Shown: positions 57,000-64,000 of the stretch, piece after piece
How the letters are laid out: each line of letters starts with the position of its first letter
Numbering within the stretch: the first letter of the stretch is position 1
From: Pectinophora gossypiella
Lineage: Eukaryota; Arthropoda; Insecta; Lepidoptera; Gelechiidae
Direction: 5' to 3'
Length of the DNA stretch: 64,000 nucleotides
NCBI RefSeq assembly: GCF_024362695.1
Contig: NC_065407.1
Span: 12,090,001 to 12,154,000 of the forward strand
Made by a program: the position numbers and the translations under genes
Notes under the pieces: generated by a model
Told to the model about the DNA's origin: nothing
What the model saw: the letters and a program-made list of their open reading frames with translations, nothing else
Database searches by the model: none

Positions 57000-59160
57000 G
57001 ACCCTAACACTAGCATTGTAATTAACATACTTCCACTCCATAAATCATATCTCACCGACTACAAGTTATTTTGGCAATACGTATGATTAACGTCTCTTCA
57101 ACAATGATAAATCGACAACCGAAATAGCCGACGTTTTATAACACGCCCAATTTGCGGAGGACACCGCACACACTACTAATTAGATCTCAAAAAACAAAGT
57201 TACAACATACAAGTCTCGCCAATTAGTGCTAAAATAACATATGCACGTACCTATCCTAATTGAAATTATAACAATAAATGAAGTAAAAAGTAACTGCTTG
57301 TACTCCGTAAGAACATGAACAAATTAGAATTCAATTAAAACAACAAACACGTAAGATAATACCGGATAAAAGTTCGAATTATTTCGGGAATACAATTTAA
57401 GGGAACCGCGACGTTATTAATAGCGCTTAGTGGTTTAAAATAGCTTGCGTTGAGCTGTGGGACCCATCTATTGCTATCCGAGGTTGTATCTTTCGTAGAT
57501 TTCTTGTTTCGTTTTGCGGAGTGTTCGGAAGCTAATTAATTTTAATTGGACTGTGTATGTAGACCGTCTCTCCAGACTTGTTAGTTTTGGACGGAGCTAG
57601 ACTCTACAGAATGTTATACTTTTGTTTGTACGCTACACTTGAAAATTAGCATTATTAAAGTTACAACATTAGTCTGAAACTTTGTTCTGTATTGGTTTTT
57701 TTTTAAATGTCATATTTCGAATGTGACTGATAACAAAATTAAATACCACGTAATGAAGTGGTGATATACGTAGGAGATTGGAATCCAGTCAATAACAACA
57801 TGGATATTGATAATAAAGTTTTAATCGAACTTAATTTTTCCGCAACAACGCGCAACATGACATGTTAGCCGACTGAATAGAGAATGATTGAAATCAGTAT
57901 CAGCTAAGTCCTGACTGCATACGTTTAATCCTGGAATTATAACACTAGGGCTGCACCACTCGTGAGAAGAACTTGCAACAATCGTATTTAATTTTACGCG
58001 CGTGTGCCTCTATTAGTAACTGATACTCGTTACAATGAACGGGCGAACGCCGATTAATTAAGGGCTCACAAATTGATATTCAACAACAAAATGAACAATA
58101 CCATGACGTTTTATGGTGTAGTTCGAATGAATTTCGTACACATGCTCTAATTGATACCACGAAATTGCACCAAGGTACGTAGTATTAATTAAAACTAATT
58201 TGATGTAAGGTTAAAATCATCATTATCGAAACAAAATGGACAGTGAAAAATCGTTTTATTTATAAAATGAAACGCCATACAAAATAAACATCACTTCGGT
58301 CGTCAAATTCGAAGTTTTAGCATTATTTTCTTTATACCAATACAATAATAAAACCTCAGTGTTTTTAAACGCAGGAGGGACATACTTTGTTTGAGGTTTA
58401 CGCGGTTATTATAATAATTAAAACACATAATACCGGGTTCTTACCGCGTTAAAATCACCTTCAAGGAGTCTCATATCCCTGATTTTAACGCGGTGTTTTA
58501 ATTATGAAAGAAGTACATTCGTCATCAAAGAAGAAGAATTAACATCCTATCTCTTCCTTTTTACATAAGCTCGAACAAAATTGACTCTCTCTCGTCTCTC
58601 TTAAGCTAAGGTCGTATTTCTTAAGATATACAGAAAAAAAAACACATTTTCAATAATCCACTCTCGGCGCATCTAGTTTAGTCATGGAACAATTGTGTTC
58701 AGTTTCCCTGTTTAAATCATGTAACATTGTTCATACATGTTCCTCATGCTGTCATAGATGTCTGTCGTCATGAATACACTACAATGTACCATTATACTGG
58801 CCTTGACAAAGGAACTGGTCGTATGAAAAACCAGTAGAGTCGATTGTGATTATATTGTTGAATTAAATGAGTTGACTCATTGATTGTGTCTTGATTCAAA
58901 GCTATATTTGATTGTGCCGTGATAAATAAAAACACTTTCAGATGCTTACTAAATTGTTACTACACATTTCACATTACAAAGGGACGTGTACTGCCTCCAA
59001 CACATCCAAAATCATTCAATTATAATATTAAATCATTGTATTTATAAAAACACGCGTGGAAAAGCCAGAGCATTGTACGCTGAGGAGATCACATCAGTAC
59101 TTAACTTACTTGCAGAAAGGAATATTGTTTAGTTTTCTCATTTCAAAAAGCTCTACAGAT
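57000..59160. other. Repeat-poor unique tract
   Basis: No mobile element or gene is recognised. A strong interrupted inverted repeat is at 58414-58505 (separate entry). The tract could hold regulatory DNA. Confidence 0.35.
58414..58505. other. Two-step inverted repeat (possible hairpin)
   Basis: ATAATTAAAAC (58414-58424) pairs with GTTTTAATTAT (58495-58505). ACCGCGTTAAAATCA (58443-58457) pairs with TGATTTTAACGCGGT (58480-58494). Both stems are perfect, and an 18-base bulge lies on one arm only. Confidence 0.8.
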
Positions 59161-59164
59161 CCAA

Positions 59165-59305
59165 CTCAAAATTCAAATTCAAAATTCAAAAATATCTTTA
59201 TTCAGTAGGTAACATAGTTACACTTTGAATCGTCAATTTTTACATAACGAACGTCTCATCCGCCTAAAACTACTGCAGCTTCTCACAACCTGTATAGCAA
59301 GTTAA
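59165..59305 (-). repeat. LINE-tail-like repeat (copy 2)
   Basis: It is almost identical to 35700-35850 across ATATCTTTATTCAGTAGGTA and CTACTGCAGCTTCTCACAA. The left side has (AAATTCA)n-like sequence, as expected for a retroposon A-rich end. Confidence 0.65.
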
Positions 59306-60734
59306 TCCCATGCATTCATATCTTCTAAATAATCACTAACTTTATAATAACCTTTTTTGGAAAGTTTTTGTTTAACTACTGTCTTAAAGCAGTTGAAAGG
59401 CAAATTCTGAATGTCAACGTTTTCTATATATATTTATTATATTCTATTTCACGGTATATTTTACACCCTTAAGTAACAGTAAAAGGAAAATACTAACATT
59501 ACAAATATTTGTTACGTTAAAATACGCACCATAAAAACTGATGAGGTATAGTATTTGTCTGTGGAAGAATCTAAGTGTCATAAAACATTTTACGCTGATG
59601 TGACTCATTTTAATTGAATCATTTCAATTGAGCCACTCACAAAATCGCCGCAAACCCTAGTCCTCAACTTGTTTAATCTCATGAGCAGGCTAATTGTCCG
59701 CGGCATTGACGATGACAGTGGAGGGCGAGCCACGTGACCCGTCAACGGCAGGGAAATTAAAACATTCCGTTATTATTTTCATTTCAGGACGCATTCGCGC
59801 GGTGGGACGCGCCGCGCCGGCTGCACGTTACGTCATAAAAATAATATAGCGTTTAATGTCCCGGAATAGAGATAGGCTCGATTTTGTGGCCACAACTTAT
59901 TTCGTTTTGCATTTTAAGCGAATTTTGTTTTCCTTCAAATGTTTTGTTGTGTTTTAATTAAGAGGTTCAGTATTGAGATGTGATGTTATAAAAGAGACAT
60001 GTCTATTTGCAGATACGTAGCATTGTTCGACAACAATTCAATAGAACAATCGATATGGTTTTTCACACATTTCACCGAAACACACACATAAGGTTGCTAA
60101 CGTAATAAAACCGTAAATAATTCTGCGAACCATTATTAGAAAATTCCTCTGAAAACACAAACATGCAAAAATGAATATTACACAATGTTTTGATTGCAAG
60201 TTGATAGCACAGGGGTTGTACCAAATGCACTGCTATTGTTTTAATTTGAATTCCGCTCGACTCCCGAACAACTGCGAATAGGAACCAGGATTAATTAAAT
60301 TTCTGATATTGCGAGTTCCTTCATACGTCGATTGTAAGAATGCTTTCCCGAATTACTTGTATTATGAGAATTTAATAACATCTGAGTTCATAATAAAAGC
60401 GTATTAAAAAACCATGCCTATTCGCAGAATGTCAATAAAGTTGCGTTGTTTTCCCGCGTTCATTTCTATGATTTCTGTATTTCTTTATGTTATAAGCACT
60501 TATTTTAATTACCTTTTTCAACTTAATTCAGATCAACATTTATTTAGAATTAAAAATCATGACTCAGTGAGTTTTAGAGGCATTTAAACAGTTTGTTAAT
60601 GCTAAATAAATGTTCGGAAACCTTAATAATAATGTAACATAAAAGTACAAGCTCTCATTAATGTGATCTAAAATGTTGAATATTGTTAATAGTTCGAAAA
60701 TTTATTATTTACATGTGTGCGTGTGTCTAATATA
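59306..60734. other. Unique sequence with a GC-rich island
   Basis: 59640-59840 is GC-rich with CACGTGACC and TTACGTCAT motifs, next to a plain AT-rich background. No gene is supported. Confidence 0.35.
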
Positions 60735-60948
60735 CAGGGTGTTAGTCACATCGTAACGAATACTTAAGTGAACGATTAAGACCATGTTTTTGAGTTAACA
60801 TCAAGTGGAATTTTCCGTCGAAAAATTCATGATACTTTTTGGAGTTTTTTTAAATTATTTTGCGATGGAAAATCCCACTTGATATTAACTCTGAATAATG
60901 AGTTGAATGATAACCTTCAGTATTCGTTACGATGTCACTTATACCCAC
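60735..60948. mobile_element. Palindromic MITE, CAGGGTG family (copy 2)
   Basis: CAGGGTGTTAGTCACATCGT and TCAAGTGGAATTTTCCGTCG pair with AATCCCACTTGATATTAACT and CGTTACGATGTCACTTATAC. The right terminus is worn. Confidence 0.75.
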
Positions 60949-60998
60949 TAATTATTAATAACTGTAGAATTACGTACATGTAGCCATAGAAGTACGTA

Positions 60999-61247
60999 TG
61001 GGTGTTAGTGACATCGTAACGAATACTGAGGGGATGTTTTACACCGAGTAAAAAATATATCAACTCGGAATTACTCGGGAATTCCACTTGTGAAATTTCG
61101 TGATGGAAAATTCATAAAAAATTTAGTGTCTTTTTTATTATTTCCAGTTCCATACTTTTTGCGACGGTAAATCCCACTTGAAGTCAACTCAGAATCATGG
61201 TCACAATCATCCCTCAAAGTTTGCATTACAATGTCACAAACACCCTG
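60999..61247. mobile_element. Palindromic MITE, CAGGGTG family (copy 3)
   Basis: GGGTGTTAGTGACATCGTAA pairs with ACAATGTCACAAACACCCTG. The left inner arm has an insertion of about 35 bases (ACACCGAGTAAAAAATATAT...). It lies about 50 bases from copy 2, in the same orientation. Confidence 0.75.
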
Positions 61248-62540
61248 TATGAATGGAAGCCTGTTTTAAAGTAATATCGGCAAGCGCTGGCGGCGTACAA
61301 ATTTTAATAATTAAAAATCGCCCCAGTCGTGAAGGGAGACTACCTACACATTGCACTTTACGCGTTATCAGTTTTAATTAAAAATGTTCATTGGCCACCG
61401 TCAACTATTTCATAAAGTCGATATTACACGATGCAATCCGCGGTTATCTTTGCTCAAACCCGCTAGCTTTAATTTCATCTTGTTTTTATTGGCTTTCAAA
61501 AACAAATAGGTACTTTTACTTCACCGTTTAGTAAACTTGCGTTTCGTAGAATTTTATTATTGTCTATATTTCATCGACTTTTAATTTGTGACTGAATTTG
61601 AAACGTGGAATCACGTGGAATTCGTTATTTGAAATTGCTTTCTCAGCAAACAAACTATTTTCAATTTCCGTTTCGTTTAAGCGGGCGGAGGGGCAATATG
61701 GAAAAAATAGCAAACATTCATAGCGATTCCAATAGGCTAATCGTGAGTTATTAAACCCTCGCCTACCTGATCGACGCGGCTATAATAGAAATACCGGGGA
61801 CTTATTATTAAAATTGCTGCTAAATTGTTCCCCTCGCCCCTCTATTTCGGTGAAAAGCAGTGGCGTAGCAATACAGTGTGGGCCCGATGTGGACCTTCGA
61901 ATCACAGATTTGATATATATATCTCGGCTTCGCTACTTATCAATCACATAAATATGTAAATATTAAACAACATTTATAATTATTTCACTAACATTTCCCT
62001 GTATTTTAGACCTACACGTATCCACGTCCAAAAGTTTAAACTTTTTGGTGACATTTGATGTTTTTTTTTTTTAAGAAAAAGTTATGATATGATATGCAGA
62101 TAAATCTATTTTTTTTTTAAATATAGAGTACCGGAATTAACTACGTAAGTAGTTTAAAATTGAAAATGGCCTATTCGGCATTTCTACAATATTTATTATA
62201 TCGTAAGCCTTTATACCTGGGGGGCCCTCCATTTAAATTTGTTGTTCGACCCTTAGTACTGCACTGGTGGAAGAATTATTGACGCGTCCCTTCATATTAA
62301 TTTGCTATTGTAACAATGTATGACTATTTCTAAAATGGTACAGAAAGTGCGGACAGTCGATTGTACGTACGAATTGAATTTCACATGTTTATGAATGGAA
62401 TTTCTATAGCTGTTTATTCACCACATTTGTGAATCATTAGTGGATTTGAATCATTCTGGTTTTTAACAATAGTAGTTTTATTAAATTTTATAAGTATGTG
62501 TAATGTTTTTCGTGCCTATTTTTTTTTAAATATGCTCGCA
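61248..62540. other. Unique AT-rich sequence, nothing recognised
   Basis: No gene, RNA gene or known repeat is seen. Confidence 0.4.
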
Positions 62541-62720
62541 TTTGATCACAATCTCACCTGATGGTAAAGTGGCGATGTGGGCTAGGGTGGATGCAGGCTG
62601 TTCGCATCAAAAAGGAAGAGACAAAACGTTTAGTGCGGATTGGTGGTATATCCACAACATAAGGATGAAATACCTGCCGACGTCTAGTTGTCCGTAGATG
62701 GAATGGAGTGGGTGGAATTA
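62541..62720 (-). pseudogene. CR1-like LINE 3' end with C-terminal coding remnant
   Basis: In reverse, the 3' end (ACCATCAGGTGAGATTGTG, as at 46755) is preceded by coding remnant TKRFVSSFLMRTA. This is the same conserved C-terminal motif as at 12330-12500. Confidence 0.6.
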
Positions 62721-64000
62721 ACTCATGAAAGTCCTGCGCACACTCACCGAAGTGTGTGACGATTGACAATATACGATTGACGATTGAAAGTGTAACTATG
62801 GTAATTACCGATTAAAGACTACTACTTTTACTTTTTCTTTTTTTTTTACTACTTTTACTGCCATATATGTACCACATTTTTTGCAATAAGCGAATTTGAA
62901 TTTTGAATATATTTTTGAATTTGAAATATTTAGAGAAGTCAAAGAGATTCCATGGTTCCAGCGGCCGTAGGTCGTGATTCGACAAACTTTTGAGTTATTT
63001 TCTTCTGATCGGATCTCCCGGCTTCTTTTTCTTCTCTTGTGTGGATAGTAGGTAGTTATTCATTGATCTCACAGATCAATGAATAACTACTACATATAGC
63101 CCATAGAAATTTACTCTGTGCAATTAAGTATATTTGATTGATTTGAAATGGATGTGCTGAATTAAGAATTTATGTTACTAAAAAAATGTAAATGGTTCAT
63201 AAGTTCAATATTCGGTTATCCATACTGATTTCAATTTGTTTATGTTTTCTGTCTATTTATTCTGAGCAATCTAAATTAAAATGAAATAGGTACTTACATG
63301 CGTTTGAATTCATACACAGTCAAACCTGCGGTTTTATATATCCCAATAACATTATTTTCCATTATCAACTTTCGTGGTTTCTAAAGACTCATTTGGTACA
63401 GTATTCGTCACATATTCGCATGTCTTTTTATATGAATAATGGGTAACTCCGGCATTGTGCGGCGAACTGTATTTGCTTAGTCATTATGAAACCACATCGG
63501 TTAGGCATTGCACCAATAATACGCTCCATTAATTAGCACACTGACGTGCTCCACGTACTTACCTAATTAATGTCGCAGAACTGACAATATCTAATGTTAT
63601 TAATACCGCTAAACGCCGATTGGTGAAACGAGAGCCAGCGTCGGCTATTGATTGGAAACGGTCAACAAAATTAAGCACCCACGAGCGCTGCCAGTTACTG
63701 GATGGGTGACTGTTTTAGATTTCACAAAACAATTTCGCAGGCACCTGTCAAAAGCTTAATTTGCCAATTTCGTAATTCGTTAAATCCTCGATTTGTCAAA
63801 CTACTACTTAGGCCTCATCCATCTTTTCAGAGGCTTTTCAGAAAGGATGAAATTTTGTCAAACTAGTGACTGATAAAAAGCTAAAATCAAATACTTGATT
63901 CGTCATTTTCTTAAATGTACTCATTCTAATTTTATTTTAAGTTATACCCGTCATTTTCTTATCCGCCAAAAAGGAAAGGGATGGATGATTGACAACTGTT
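62721..64000. other. Unique sequence, no gene supported
   Basis: It contains one perfect 18-bp inverted repeat (63052-63090) and otherwise AT-rich DNA to the window end. Confidence 0.4.
63052..63090. other. Perfect 18-bp inverted repeat, 3-base loop
   Basis: GTAGTTATTCATTGATCT, loop CAC, AGATCAATGAATAACTAC. There is no mismatch over 18 pairs. Confidence 0.9.

Overview
The window is nuclear DNA of a moth or butterfly (Lepidoptera, probably a ditrysian moth). It is AT-rich and gene-poor, with spliced genes and short scattered ORFs. It also holds many copies of tRNA-derived SINEs, CR1-like and TAA-targeting LINE fragments and palindromic MITEs of the kind common in lepidopteran introns. There is no sign of prokaryotic gene organisation.

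Two protein-coding genes can be supported. On the + strand a six-exon gene (8306-11064) encodes a 454-residue secreted or membrane-anchored S1-family serine protease homolog. The nucleophile Ser and an Asp-102-like residue are kept. The catalytic His, the IVGG activation site and Asp194 appear lost, so it is probably a pseudoprotease; a Thr-rich stalk and a hydrophobic C-terminus follow. On the - strand five exons (26116 down to 19116) encode an LMO/Beadex-type LIM-only transcriptional cofactor with two complete LIM domains and exact splice phases. Its 5' leader was not found with certainty; a weak candidate first exon lies at 36558-36709. The genes are on opposite strands, about 8 kb apart, and nothing shows that they work together.

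Layout: 1-8 kb, intergenic with a palindromic MITE, a tandem duplication and SINE or LINE tails. 8.3-11.1 kb, protease homolog. 11.8-18.3 kb, repeat-rich spacer with a complete SINE, a MITE, LINE ends and a pair of short hairpins. 18.3-26.1 kb, LMO gene, whose largest intron holds C-rich and CpG-rich blocks. 26-38 kb, mostly unique sequence upstream of LMO, including a repeat-poor tract at 29.8-34.9 kb that may be regulatory. 38-56.8 kb, a dense transposon graveyard: SINEs with clear target-site duplications, a decayed CR1-like LINE, a roughly 20-bp minisatellite, a 600-bp foldback, nested insertions, and two elements bounded by (TAA)n. 57-64 kb, mostly unique AT-rich sequence with a pair of palindromic MITEs and two unusual inverted repeats.

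The most unusual signals are the doubly disabled activation bridge of the protease homolog, the TATCATTTCRGTG repeat on both sides of the LINE, the GC-rich element with (TAA)n at both ends, and the twin hairpins with identical AACG loops. Family names for repeats rest on pattern recognition alone; no database search was run.
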